Shown: in pieces, positions 23,831 through 30,881 of the stretch
Layout of the letters: every line of letters begins with the position of its first letter
Position numbering within the stretch: the first letter of the stretch is position 1
NCBI RefSeq assembly: GCF_008704935.1
Contig: NZ_CP023692.1
Span: 6,487,501 to 6,551,500 of the forward strand
Origin: Streptomyces vinaceus
GTDB taxonomy: Bacteria; Actinomycetota; Actinomycetes; Streptomycetales; Streptomycetaceae
Reading direction: 5' to 3'
Length of the DNA: 64,000 nucleotides
Notes under the pieces: model-generated
Database searches by the model: none
What the model was told of the DNA's origin: nothing
The model's input: the letters and a program-made list of their open reading frames with translations, nothing else
Program-made: the position numbers and the translations under genes

Positions 23831-24352
23831 TCAGTAGCCGCGCCCCTGGTACGGGCGGCCGTACGGGTCCTCGTACGAGGCGGCCGGGACCGGAGCCGGA
23901 ACCTGCATCGGACGCGGGGCGGCCGGACGCATCGCCTCGTACCCGGTGCCCGTGGCCACCGGCCGGGGCTGCTGCGGCTGGGCCTGCTGCATGTAGCCCG
24001 CGCGGGCCACGGCCGGCTGCTGCTGCGGGATGTACGGAGCGGGTGCCTGCTGCAGGGGCATCGGCGCGGGCGCCGCCTGCTGCTGGTACGGGTACCCGTA
24101 CGCCGGGGCTTGCTGCTGCTGCGGCATGGCCGGGGGCAGCGCGGCCGGCAGCGCGGGCAGGGAGGAGGCGAGGGCCGGGAGGTATCCACCGCTCGAGTAG
24201 CCCGAGCTGGGGGAGTCGTACGCGGCCGGAACGCGGATCGGGGCGATCTGCGGGGTACCCCGTTCGGCGACGAGGGAGTCGTAGATGGGGGTGTCCGGGA
24301 AGGAGGGCGCGGAGTAGTAACCGCCGCCATAAGTGGAGCGGGGGGAGGTCAT
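23831..24352 (-). CDS. Gln/Pro/Ala-rich streptomycete protein (DUF6643-like)
   Basis: 173 residues, low complexity after a conserved start (STYGGGYYSAPSFPDTPIYD, then SLVAERGTPQIAPIRVPAAY). The rest is Gln, Pro, Ala and Tyr-rich with repeated Q tracts and ends in YGRPYQGRGY. No catalytic domain, signal peptide or membrane segment is seen. The conserved N-terminus suggests a genuine streptomycete family, which I believe is DUF6643. The ATG at 24352 is preceded by AGG only. Upstream lies a strong inverted repeat at 24413-24436 that may regulate it. Confidence 0.72.
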   Translation of the reverse strand: MTSPRSTYGGGYYSAPSFPDTPIYDSLVAERGTPQIAPIRVPAAYDSPSSGYSSGGYLPALASSLPALPAALPPAMPQQQQAPAYGYPYQQQAAPAPMPLQQAPAPYIPQQQPAVARAGYMQQAQPQQPRPVATGTGYEAMRPAAPRPMQVPAPVPAASYEDPYGRPYQGRGY

Positions 24353-24412
24353 GGGACCTAAGTTAAGCCCACGACTTCACCGGGTCCATAGCGAGGTGTG
24401 ACGAACACCGCG

Positions 24413-24436
24413 CTGACCTGCATATTCGCAGGTCAG
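24413..24436. promoter_or_regulatory. Perfect 9-bp inverted repeat (CTGACCTGC-N6-GCAGGTCAG)
   Basis: CTGACCTGC at 24413-24421 and GCAGGTCAG at 24428-24436 surround ATATTC, 61 bp upstream of the Gln-rich protein's start. The AT-rich spacer and spacing look like an operator. The half-site CGCTGACCTGC recurs upstream of the FHA/ABC gene (42207) and of the DUF4328 gene (52242). Confidence 0.6.
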
Positions 24437-24610
24437 GGCCACACCCTTCACTTCCCGTTCACGTGCACGTTTTCGCCACTTCCGCACCGGCTTGTTCCTA
24501 CTCGTGCTCACCGGTTGGCTGTTGCACCGACTTGTTGCTGACGCAGCGTCACACTGCGGTGACCTGGGATGACATCGGAGAGCAGGGCGGTCTGGGTGGA
24601 TTTTTTCGTT

Positions 24611-25780
24611 TCAGGCGTCACTCGGGCGGGCATAGGTCCGGCCCTTCCACGCCGCGCCCCGGCCGCGGTAGTGCTGAACGGCCGAGTCCACGGTCATCAG
24701 GAGGTACAGGAGGGCCGTGAGCGGAAGGAGTGGCGCGAGTGCCGCGGGCTGGCGGTAGTAGCGCAGCATCGGCAGGTAGGTGCCCGCCATCAGCAGCCAC
24801 GCGAACCCGCCCGCCCACGCGGCCGCCCCCTGCCCGGTCGCGAGCCCCGCGAACAGTGCGACCGGGGGCACGAGGTAGACGAGCACGAGCCCGGCCACCG
24901 TCCCGGCCAGCAGCAGCGGCTGGTGGCGCAGTTGCGCGTACGCGCTGCGCGAGACCATCCGCCACAGGTCCCCGAGCGCGGGGTACGGCCGCACGCTGTC
25001 CACCCGCTCCGCGAGCCCCAGCCAGATCCGGCCGCCCGAGCGGCGGACGGCGCGGGCGAGGGAGACGTCGTCGATGACGGCCTGCCGGATGGAGTCGGGG
25101 ATGCCGGCGCGGACGGCGGCCTCGGTGCGCAGCAGGACGCAGCCGCCGGCCGCGGCGGCGGTCCGGCCGGTCGGGCGGTTGATCCGGCGGAAGGGGTAGA
25201 GCTGCGCGAAGAAGTACACGAAGGCGGGTACGACGAGCCGCTCCCACAGGCTGACGGCACGCAGGCGGGCCATCTGCGAGACGAGGTCGAGCTCGGCGGA
25301 GGTCGCGGCCGCGACCAGCTCGCGCAGGCTGTCGGGCTCGTGCGCGATGTCGGCGTCGGTGAGGAGCAGGTACTCGGGCTCGGTGGCGTGCGCGGTCCGG
25401 GCCAGCGCGATGCCGTGGCGCAGCGCCCACAGTTTCCCGGTCCAGCCGGCGGCCGGCTCGCCGGGGGAGGTGACGGTGAGGGGCAGCCCGGGGTACTCCC
25501 GGGCCAGCCGCAGGGCGAGCTCGCCGGTGCCGTCGGTACTGCCGTCGTCGACCAGGACGACCTCGGCTTCACCGGGATAGTCCTGGGCGATCAGGGAGGG
25601 CAGGCTGCACGGCAGCACCTCGGCCTCGTCCCGTGCCGGGACGACGATGGCGACGGACGGCCACCGCGCGGGATCGCGGCGCGGCGGGAGCCGCACGTCG
25701 GTCCGCCAGAACATGCCTTGGGCGAACGTGAGCCAGATCCAGGCGAGGAGGGAAGCGCAGGCGACGCAGAGAAGGCCCAT
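24611..25780 (-). CDS. Membrane GT2 glycosyltransferase (HpnB-like)
   Basis: 389 residues. An N-terminal membrane anchor (about 2-22) precedes a GT2 domain with VLVDDGSTDGT (nucleotide-binding Asp 78-79), LLTDADI (DxD, 141-144) and IDDVSLARAVRRSGG (acceptor-site acidic pair); three to four membrane segments follow from about 285. The overall pattern resembles HpnB, the hopanoid-associated glycosyltransferase, but no hopanoid genes lie nearby, so a general lipid glycosyltransferase is the safe call. The ATG at 25780 lacks a ribosome binding site; CACACT lies 6 nt upstream, suggesting leaderless translation. Confidence 0.88.
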   Translation of the reverse strand: MGLLCVACASLLAWIWLTFAQGMFWRTDVRLPPRRDPARWPSVAIVVPARDEAEVLPCSLPSLIAQDYPGEAEVVLVDDGSTDGTGELALRLAREYPGLPLTVTSPGEPAAGWTGKLWALRHGIALARTAHATEPEYLLLTDADIAHEPDSLRELVAAATSAELDLVSQMARLRAVSLWERLVVPAFVYFFAQLYPFRRINRPTGRTAAAAGGCVLLRTEAAVRAGIPDSIRQAVIDDVSLARAVRRSGGRIWLGLAERVDSVRPYPALGDLWRMVSRSAYAQLRHQPLLLAGTVAGLVLVYLVPPVALFAGLATGQGAAAWAGGFAWLLMAGTYLPMLRYYRQPAALAPLLPLTALLYLLMTVDSAVQHYRGRGAAWKGRTYARPSDA

Positions 25781-25821
25781 GCGGGCAGTGTGCCGAAGAT
25801 GGCGGGGGGTGTCGTGGATTT

Positions 25822-25839
25822 GGGCGGGGCGGGGCGGGG
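25822..25839 (+). promoter_or_regulatory. G-quadruplex motif with single-nucleotide loops
   Basis: GGGCGGGGCGGGGCGGGG has four G-runs separated by single C residues, the pattern expected to give a very stable quadruplex. It lies 42 bp upstream of the glycosyltransferase start, on the strand opposite to that gene's coding strand. Confidence 0.6.
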
Positions 25840-25994
25840 CGGTACGGGTCGGGGCAGTGCGGGGACGGGAGGGCAGGGCGGGATCCCCGGCCCCCCGAAG
25901 GGCCCGTCCGGCCTCCCGGTCCGACGCGGCGGGTTTCCTTGCCGGAGGTTCGGGCCGGCCTCCTTGGCCCCGGGTGCGGGGGCCGTCGCCGGAG

Positions 25995-26018
25995 CCCCGC
26001 CCCCGCCCCCCGCCCCCC
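25995..26018 (-). promoter_or_regulatory. G-quadruplex motif on the minus strand
   Basis: Four C-runs of 4, 5, 6 and 6 separated by single G residues give a minus-strand motif of four long G-runs with one-nucleotide loops, 75 bp upstream of the racemase start. Confidence 0.6.
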
Positions 26019-26093
26019 GGCGGCAGGGTCGCTCGTCGGCCCGGCGTGGTGCCCGGAGCCGCTGCGTGGGTTCGCTTCCATTAAGGTGACCAG

Positions 26094-26888
26094 GTGAAGA
26101 TCGCCCTCATGGACTCCGGAATCGGCCTCCTCGCGGCGGCTGCCGCGATGCGGCGGCTGCGGCCCGACGTCGATCTGGTCCTCTCCTCCGACCCCGTCGG
26201 CATGCCCTGGGGGCCCCGTACCCCCGCCGATCTGACCGGTCGGGCCCTCGGCGTGGCCCGGGCCGCCGCCGGGCACCGGCCGGACGCGCTGATCGTGGCC
26301 TGCAACACCGCTACCGTGCACGCCCTGCCCGCCCTCCGCGCCGCGCTCGAACCCGGCATCCCGGTGATCGGAACGGTGCCGGCGATCAAGCCCGCCGCCG
26401 CCCCCGGCGGGCGGGTGGCCATCTGGGCCACCCCCGCCACCACCGGCAGTCCCTACCAGCGCGGGCTGATCCGAGACTTCGCCTCCGGGGCCCGGGTCAC
26501 CGAGGTGCCGTGCCCGGGGCTGGCCGACGCCGTCGAGGCGGCGGACTCCGCGGCCGTCGTCGCGGCCGTGGCCGCGGCCGCCGCGCTGACCCCGGCCGAC
26601 GTCTCCGACGTCGTCCTCGGCTGCACCCACTACGAGCTCGTCGAGACGGCCATCCGGGCCGCCCTCGCCGAGCGGACCGGCGGCGCCGAGCTGCGCTTCC
26701 ACGGCTCCGCCGAGCCCGTCGCCGTACAGGCGCTGCGCCGCCTCGGCGCACTCCCCGAGCCGGGCCTGCCCCGTACCGGAACCCTGACCGTCCTGCTCAG
26801 CGGGGAGGAGGGCGCGCTCCCCGCCGCCGCACTCGGCTACGCCGAAGGGCGCCTGCTCGCCGGCGAGGGCGCCCCGGTCGGGCGCTGA
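26094..26888 (+). CDS. Glutamate racemase-like Asp/Glu racemase
   Basis: 264 residues. Both catalytic cysteines are present: C70 in VACNTATVHALPAL and C177 in VLGCTHYELVE. DSGIG near the N-terminus corresponds to the substrate-binding DSG of MurI. The family interconverts L- and D-glutamate for peptidoglycan or D-aspartate; this copy differs from typical MurI (GIGLL instead of GVGGL), so it may be a secondary racemase and the main murI may be elsewhere. The start is GTG 26094, with AAGGTG upstream that can be read as ribosome binding site or as a TAAGGT -10 element. Confidence 0.87.
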   Translation: MKIALMDSGIGLLAAAAAMRRLRPDVDLVLSSDPVGMPWGPRTPADLTGRALGVARAAAGHRPDALIVACNTATVHALPALRAALEPGIPVIGTVPAIKPAAAPGGRVAIWATPATTGSPYQRGLIRDFASGARVTEVPCPGLADAVEAADSAAVVAAVAAAAALTPADVSDVVLGCTHYELVETAIRAALAERTGGAELRFHGSAEPVAVQALRRLGALPEPGLPRTGTLTVLLSGEEGALPAAALGYAEGRLLAGEGAPVGR

Positions 26889-26903
26889 CCCCGCAACGCC
26901 CGA

Positions 26904-26931
26904 CGCCCTGGCCCTCCGCCACGCCAGGGCG
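26904..26931. terminator. Bidirectional terminator between convergent genes
   Basis: CGCCCTGGC (26904-26912) pairs perfectly with GCCAGGGCG (26923-26931) across a 10-nt loop, 16 bp after the racemase stop and 55 bp beyond the stop of the convergent ADP-ribosylglycohydrolase gene. Confidence 0.7.
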
Positions 26932-26985
26932 GCGCCGTGCGGCCGCCGCCGGGTGCCCGCCCGCGGCGGATCCGCTCCCCGAGCG

Positions 26986-27912
26986 CTACGACGGCGCGCC
27001 GGCCGCCAGTGAGCGGGCGAGCGCGCGCAGCCCGTCCGCGTCCAGCACCCGGTCCCCGAATCCGGGCAGCGGTACGTGCAGCGGGGCCGTCCACTCCGGG
27101 GGGATCGCCGCCTGGCCGTAGCGGGCCCCGGCCAGGGTGCCGGTGACCGCCGCCACCGTGTCGGTGTCCCCGCCCAGGTCCACGGCGGCCCGTACGGCTC
27201 CGGCGAACCCGGTGGTCGTCCGCAGGGCCCACACCGCCGAGCCCAAACAGGGCCAGACCGCCCCGTTGAACTCGGTGGCCAGTCCCGGGTGCCAGTCGGG
27301 GCCGAGGACGACCCCGTACCGCTCGCGGTGGTCCGGGTGCACCGCGGCGAGCACCCCGGGGAGCGCGGCCAGCGGATCACCGCCGTCGAGCGTCACCCGT
27401 ACGAGCTCGTGCAGTACGGCCGTACCCTCCCACGCGGCCCGGTCGCCATGTGTCAGGGCGGCGATCCGCCGGGCGGCGTCCATGGTCGCCTCCCGCCCCG
27501 CGGCGGCGAAGTACACGGCCGAGGTGGAGGCCCGCATCAGGGAACCGTTGCCCGCCGCCCGCGCGTTGATCTGGAAGTGCAGTGCGGCGGCCAGGTCCCA
27601 GGCCTCCCCGTTGGTCAGCACGTCCTCCGTCTGGAGGCCGATGTCCTTGGGCTCGGCGGCCGCCCAGCGCTGGAACCGTTCGAAGACGTCGGCGAGTTCG
27701 AGGTCGCCGTGCTCCAGGAGCGACTCGCCGACCAGGACGGCCATCTGCGTGTCGTCGGTCGCCTCGCCCGGATCCCAGCCGCCGCCCCCGCGCATCTCCT
27801 CGCCGCGCGCGGTCAGTTCACCGGCCGGGCCGAACTCGTAGGGCGCGCCGAGCGCGTCGCCGACGGCCGAGCCCAGAACGGCGCCGACGGCGCGGTCAAG
27901 TCGAGTGGTCAC
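26986..27912 (-). CDS. ADP-ribosylglycohydrolase-family protein
   Basis: 308 residues of the DraG/ARH family, which removes ADP-ribose from proteins or small molecules using two magnesium ions. Metal-binding motifs are present: GDALGAP at 18-24, TDDTQM at 52-57 and DLGGDTDTVAAV in the C-terminal third; NGSLMR is also conserved. No ADP-ribosyltransferase is encoded nearby, so the substrate is unknown. I chose GTG 27912 (AGGAGG 5 nt upstream) over an ATG nine codons further up. Confidence 0.9.
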   Translation of the reverse strand: MTTRLDRAVGAVLGSAVGDALGAPYEFGPAGELTARGEEMRGGGGWDPGEATDDTQMAVLVGESLLEHGDLELADVFERFQRWAAAEPKDIGLQTEDVLTNGEAWDLAAALHFQINARAAGNGSLMRASTSAVYFAAAGREATMDAARRIAALTHGDRAAWEGTAVLHELVRVTLDGGDPLAALPGVLAAVHPDHRERYGVVLGPDWHPGLATEFNGAVWPCLGSAVWALRTTTGFAGAVRAAVDLGGDTDTVAAVTGTLAGARYGQAAIPPEWTAPLHVPLPGFGDRVLDADGLRALARSLAAGAPS

Positions 27913-28015
27913 GGTTCCTCCTCGGGCGGTTCGGAGCATACGCAGGCCAGTACACCCCGTGCGAACCCGTCGAGGTCGTCGGGGCCGGCGCCGCCGAGGG
28001 GGAAGGGCCGCCGGC

Positions 28016-28540
28016 TCAGGCGTCCGCGGGGCCGGGCCGGAGGTCGGGCAAGGGGATGTCCCTCAAGTGGGTGAGGAAGATCCAGAGGTGGCCGAAGGGG
28101 TCGCGGAGGATGGCGGTGCGGTCCCCGTGGAACTGGTCCGCCGGGGGCTGGAGGAGTTCCGCGCCCTCCGGCACCGCCGTGCGCACGACCGCGTCCACGT
28201 CCGGTACGAACACGTGCAGGGCCGTCGAGGTGCCGCCCAGGGCGGTCGGTGCCGTGAAGGGGCCTTCGGAGACGTCGCCGAGCATCAGGACGGCCCCGGC
28301 GATCCGGATCTCGGCGTGCAGTACCCCGCCCCCTGGGTGGTCGAGGCGGAACTCCTCGACGGCGCCGAAGGCCCGCCGGTAGAAGGAGAGTGCGGCGGGC
28401 GCGTCGGTGACCATGATGTGCGGCACCACCGCCGTGCGGTAGCGCTCCGGTACGGCTCGGTCGGCGGAGGGTCCCGCCTCGTGGTGCGCCACGTCGCGCG
28501 TCACGTCGGGTGCGGTGTCAGAAGTCGTGTCAGGTGTCAT
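28016..28540 (-). CDS. VOC-superfamily (PhnB/glyoxalase-like) protein
   Basis: 174 residues. After a 35-residue polar N-terminal extension comes a single VOC module (PHIMVTDAPAALSFYRRAFG, LHAEIRIAGAVLMLGD, HVFVPDVDAVV, RDPFGHLWIF). The family includes glyoxalase I, antibiotic-binding proteins and PhnB; the function is not predictable, but antibiotic sequestration or a small-molecule lyase role is common. The message seems leaderless. The promoter is of the MerR-activated type, so the gene is likely induced by a small molecule or redox signal. Confidence 0.86.
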   Translation of the reverse strand: MTPDTTSDTAPDVTRDVAHHEAGPSADRAVPERYRTAVVPHIMVTDAPAALSFYRRAFGAVEEFRLDHPGGGVLHAEIRIAGAVLMLGDVSEGPFTAPTALGGTSTALHVFVPDVDAVVRTAVPEGAELLQPPADQFHGDRTAILRDPFGHLWIFLTHLRDIPLPDLRPGPADA

Positions 28541-28547
28541 GTCTGCG

Positions 28548-28578
28548 ACCGTAGAACCTCAAGTTTGGTTGGGGTCAA
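28548..28578 (-). promoter_or_regulatory. MerR-type promoter of the VOC gene (19-bp spacer with dyad)
   Basis: Read on the minus strand, TTGACC (complement of 28573-28578) and TACGGT (complement of 28548-28553) are separated by exactly 19 bp. A dyad, CCTCAAG-TTTG-GTTGGGG (28557-28574 on the plus strand, 5 of 7 arm positions symmetric), fills the spacer. Long-spacer promoters with a central dyad are the hallmark of MerR-family activators, and CCTCAAG resembles SoxR-type half-sites. TACGGT ends 7 nt before the start codon. Confidence 0.65.
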
Positions 28579-28652
28579 GGGCGTGCAGGGGTGGCCTGCC
28601 GAAGTGAGGACGACGCGTTCCGCGAGGCGGTGGCGCACATGCGGAACGTGAG

Positions 28653-28658
28653 TACGCT
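28653..28658 (+). promoter_or_regulatory. -10 element, leaderless start at 28666
   Basis: TACGCT ends 7 nt before the ATG at 28666 and there is no Shine-Dalgarno sequence, so the transcript probably starts at or next to the start codon. Confidence 0.5.
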
Positions 28659-28665
28659 GCTACAC

Positions 28666-29181
28666 ATGACGGTTCACCCCCCGGGTCCGCTGTGGACCGG
28701 ACGGGCTTCCAACCGCGCCCAATGGCTGCTCGCGGCGGCCGGCGCGGCCTGTCTCGCGCTCGGCGTCCAGCTCGCCGTGGACTCGAACTGGGCCTCCGGC
28801 ACCGTCCCGCTGCTGATGTCCGTGATCGGCTGCCTCGCCGTCGGACTGCTGATCCTCTACGGAACCCTCGCCTTCGTGCACGTCGCCGTCACCGTCGACT
28901 CCGAGGTGATGGAGGTCCGCTGCGGCCACATCGGGCTGCCGCGCCGCAAGATCCGGCTCGCGGAGGTGGCCTCCGCCGAGTTCGTGCCCCGGATCACCCC
29001 GCAGCAGTGGGGCGGCTGGGGCTACCGCTGGCGGCCCGAAAGGGGAACCGCCGTCATCGTCCGGCGCGGCGAGGGGGTCGAGCTGCGGCTCGGCGACGGC
29101 AAGGTGTTCACCGTCACCGTCGACGACGCCGAGAACGCGGTCCGGGTCATCCGCACCCACCTGCGCGCCCTTGCCCGCTGA
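28666..29181 (+). CDS. Small membrane protein with PH-like cytoplasmic domain
   Basis: 171 residues with two membrane helices (about 19-37 and 47-72), then a beta-rich cytoplasmic domain (VDSEVMEVRCGHIGLPRRKI, WRPERGTAVIVRRGEGVEL) that resembles bacterial PH/DUF3093-like domains. It is widespread in actinobacteria and has no known role. A frame-consistent upstream ATG at 28591 is rejected since the added residues are not membrane-protein-like. It reads towards lnt, 43 bp apart, but lnt appears to have its own leaderless promoter. Confidence 0.78.
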   Translation: MTVHPPGPLWTGRASNRAQWLLAAAGAACLALGVQLAVDSNWASGTVPLLMSVIGCLAVGLLILYGTLAFVHVAVTVDSEVMEVRCGHIGLPRRKIRLAEVASAEFVPRITPQQWGGWGYRWRPERGTAVIVRRGEGVELRLGDGKVFTVTVDDAENAVRVIRTHLRALAR

Positions 29182-29211
29182 GGGTGCTCCCGCCGCCCGC
29201 GGGCGGGCACG

Positions 29212-29217
29212 TACACT
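29212..29217 (+). promoter_or_regulatory. -10 element of lnt, leaderless start
   Basis: TACACT ends 7 nt before the ATG at 29225; no ribosome binding site is present. Confidence 0.5.
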
Positions 29218-29224
29218 CCGGCAG

Positions 29225-30823
29225 ATGAGCAGCAGCATCACCGCGGAGCCCGGATCCGGCACCGCCGCAGAAGCGGAACCCGCAGGCCCGGCCCCGTCGG
29301 CCGCCTGGAAGGGGTGGCCGCTGCGCGTCGCCCTCGCCGTCGGCTCCGGTGCGCTGCTCTACCTGAGCTTCCCGCCGCGTCCGCTGTGGTGGCTGGCCCC
29401 CTTCGCCCTCGCCCTGCTCGGCGCCTGCCTGCGCGGTCGCCGCGCCCGCGCCGGTTTCGGTCTCGGCGTCCTGCACGGCCTGGGCTTCCTGCTGCCGCTG
29501 CTCATCTGGACCAGCGAGGGCGTCGGCCCGGTCCCGTGGCTGGCCCTCGCCACGGTCGAATCCCTTCTGATCGGCCTCACCTGCCTCGGGATCTCCCTCG
29601 TCAGCCGGCTCCCCGCGTGGCCGCTGTGGGGCGCGGCGGTCTGGGTGGCGGGCGAGGCGCTGCGCGCCCGGGCCCCGTTCGGCGGCTTCCCCTGGGGCAA
29701 GCTGGCCTTCGGACAGGCCGACGGAGTGTTCCTGCCGCTCGCCGCCCTCGGCGGCACCCCGCTGCTCTCCTTCGCCGTGGCCCTGTGCGGACTCGGGCTC
29801 TACGAGGCCCTGCGCGTCGGCGCCGCCACCCGGCGGGCCACCGCCGCGCTGCTCGCCGCGACCGCCGCGGTCGCCCCGCTCGCCGGGGCCCTCGCCTCCC
29901 GGCCGCTGGTCTCCGACGCCGCCGAGGAGGGGACCGCGGTGGCCGCCGTCGTCCAGGGCAACGTCCCGCGCGCCGGGTTCGACTTCAACGCCCAGCGCCG
30001 CGCGGTCCTCGACAACCACGCCAACCGCACGCTCCAGCTCGCCGCGGACGTCAAGGCCGGCCGGGTCCCCAAGCCCGACTTCGTCGTCTGGCCGGAGAAC
30101 TCCTCCGACATCGACCCGTACACCCAGCCCGACGCGTACGAGGTCATCGACAACGCGGTCAAGGCCATCGGCGTCCCGGTCGCGATCGGCTCCGTGCTGG
30201 CCCCCGAGACGGGCCCGCTGCGCAACACGATGATCCTGTGGGACCCGGTCAAGGGGCCCGTGGACACGTACGACAAGCGCAAGATCCAGCCCTTCGGCGA
30301 GCGCATCCCGATGCGGTCCTTCGTACGGCTCTTCAGCGCGGACGTGGACCGGGTGCAGCGCGACTTCGGCCCCGGCAAGGAGCCGGGCGTGTTCGCCATG
30401 GAAGGCAGCGCGGTCGGCATGGTGACCTGCTTCGAGGCCGCCTTCGACGACGCGGTGCGCTCCACCGTCCAGGACGGCGCGCAGGTGATCGCCGTACCGA
30501 GCAACAACGCCACGTTCGGCCGCTCGCAGATGACGTACCAGCAGCTCGCGATGGACCGGGTGCGGGCGGTCGAGCACAGCAGGACCGTGCTCGTGCCCGT
30601 CACCAGCGGTGTCAGCGCCGTGATCCGCCCCGACGGGCAGATCGTCCAGGAGACGAAGATGTTCACGGCGGACGCGCTCGTCGCCGAGATCCCGCTGCGC
30701 TCCACGCAGACCCCGGCCACGCGGTTCGGCCCGCTGCCGGAGTACGCGCTGCTCCTGGTCGCGGCGGGCGGCCTCGGCTGGACCCTCGCCCGCCGGCTCC
30801 GGTCCCGCCGGACGGCCGCCTGA
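29225..30823 (+). CDS. lnt: Apolipoprotein N-acyltransferase
   Basis: 532 residues. Six to seven membrane helices occupy about 33-225, then the nitrilase-type catalytic domain. The Glu-Lys-Cys triad is visible: E291 in VWPENSSD, K351 in YDKRKIQPFGE and C402 in VTCFEAAFDD. It transfers the third acyl chain to the N-terminal cysteine of lipoproteins at the outer face of the membrane; in this window ModA is one possible client. Actinomycetes often have two lnt copies with different roles, and this copy's specificity is unknown. A last membrane helix lies at about 507-523. Confidence 0.93.
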   Translation: MSSSITAEPGSGTAAEAEPAGPAPSAAWKGWPLRVALAVGSGALLYLSFPPRPLWWLAPFALALLGACLRGRRARAGFGLGVLHGLGFLLPLLIWTSEGVGPVPWLALATVESLLIGLTCLGISLVSRLPAWPLWGAAVWVAGEALRARAPFGGFPWGKLAFGQADGVFLPLAALGGTPLLSFAVALCGLGLYEALRVGAATRRATAALLAATAAVAPLAGALASRPLVSDAAEEGTAVAAVVQGNVPRAGFDFNAQRRAVLDNHANRTLQLAADVKAGRVPKPDFVVWPENSSDIDPYTQPDAYEVIDNAVKAIGVPVAIGSVLAPETGPLRNTMILWDPVKGPVDTYDKRKIQPFGERIPMRSFVRLFSADVDRVQRDFGPGKEPGVFAMEGSAVGMVTCFEAAFDDAVRSTVQDGAQVIAVPSNNATFGRSQMTYQQLAMDRVRAVEHSRTVLVPVTSGVSAVIRPDGQIVQETKMFTADALVAEIPLRSTQTPATRFGPLPEYALLLVAAGGLGWTLARRLRSRRTAA

Positions 30824-30869
30824 GCCGGGGCGGCGGATCGTAGGCTCCCGGTCACCGCCCGCGGCCTCG

Positions 30870-30875
30870 TAGGGT
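30870..30875 (+). promoter_or_regulatory. -10 element, leaderless start at 30882
   Basis: TAGGGT lies exactly 6 nt before the ATG at 30882, in a region without a Shine-Dalgarno sequence. Confidence 0.5.
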
Positions 30876-30881
30876 CGGGGC

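Larger units (their letters stand above)
25781..26093. other. 313-bp divergent promoter region with two opposed G-quadruplex motifs
   Basis: This gap separates the glycosyltransferase and racemase starts and encodes nothing I recognise. A G-run array lies on the + strand near the glycosyltransferase and a C-run array near the racemase (listed separately). CACACT (complement of 25787-25792) is the likely -10 of the glycosyltransferase gene. Confidence 0.6.

Noticed and set aside
24463..24720. 85-codon plus-strand frame between the Gln-rich protein gene and the glycosyltransferase
   Set aside because: Half of it is antisense to the glycosyltransferase; the Cys-rich start has no ribosome binding site or homology.
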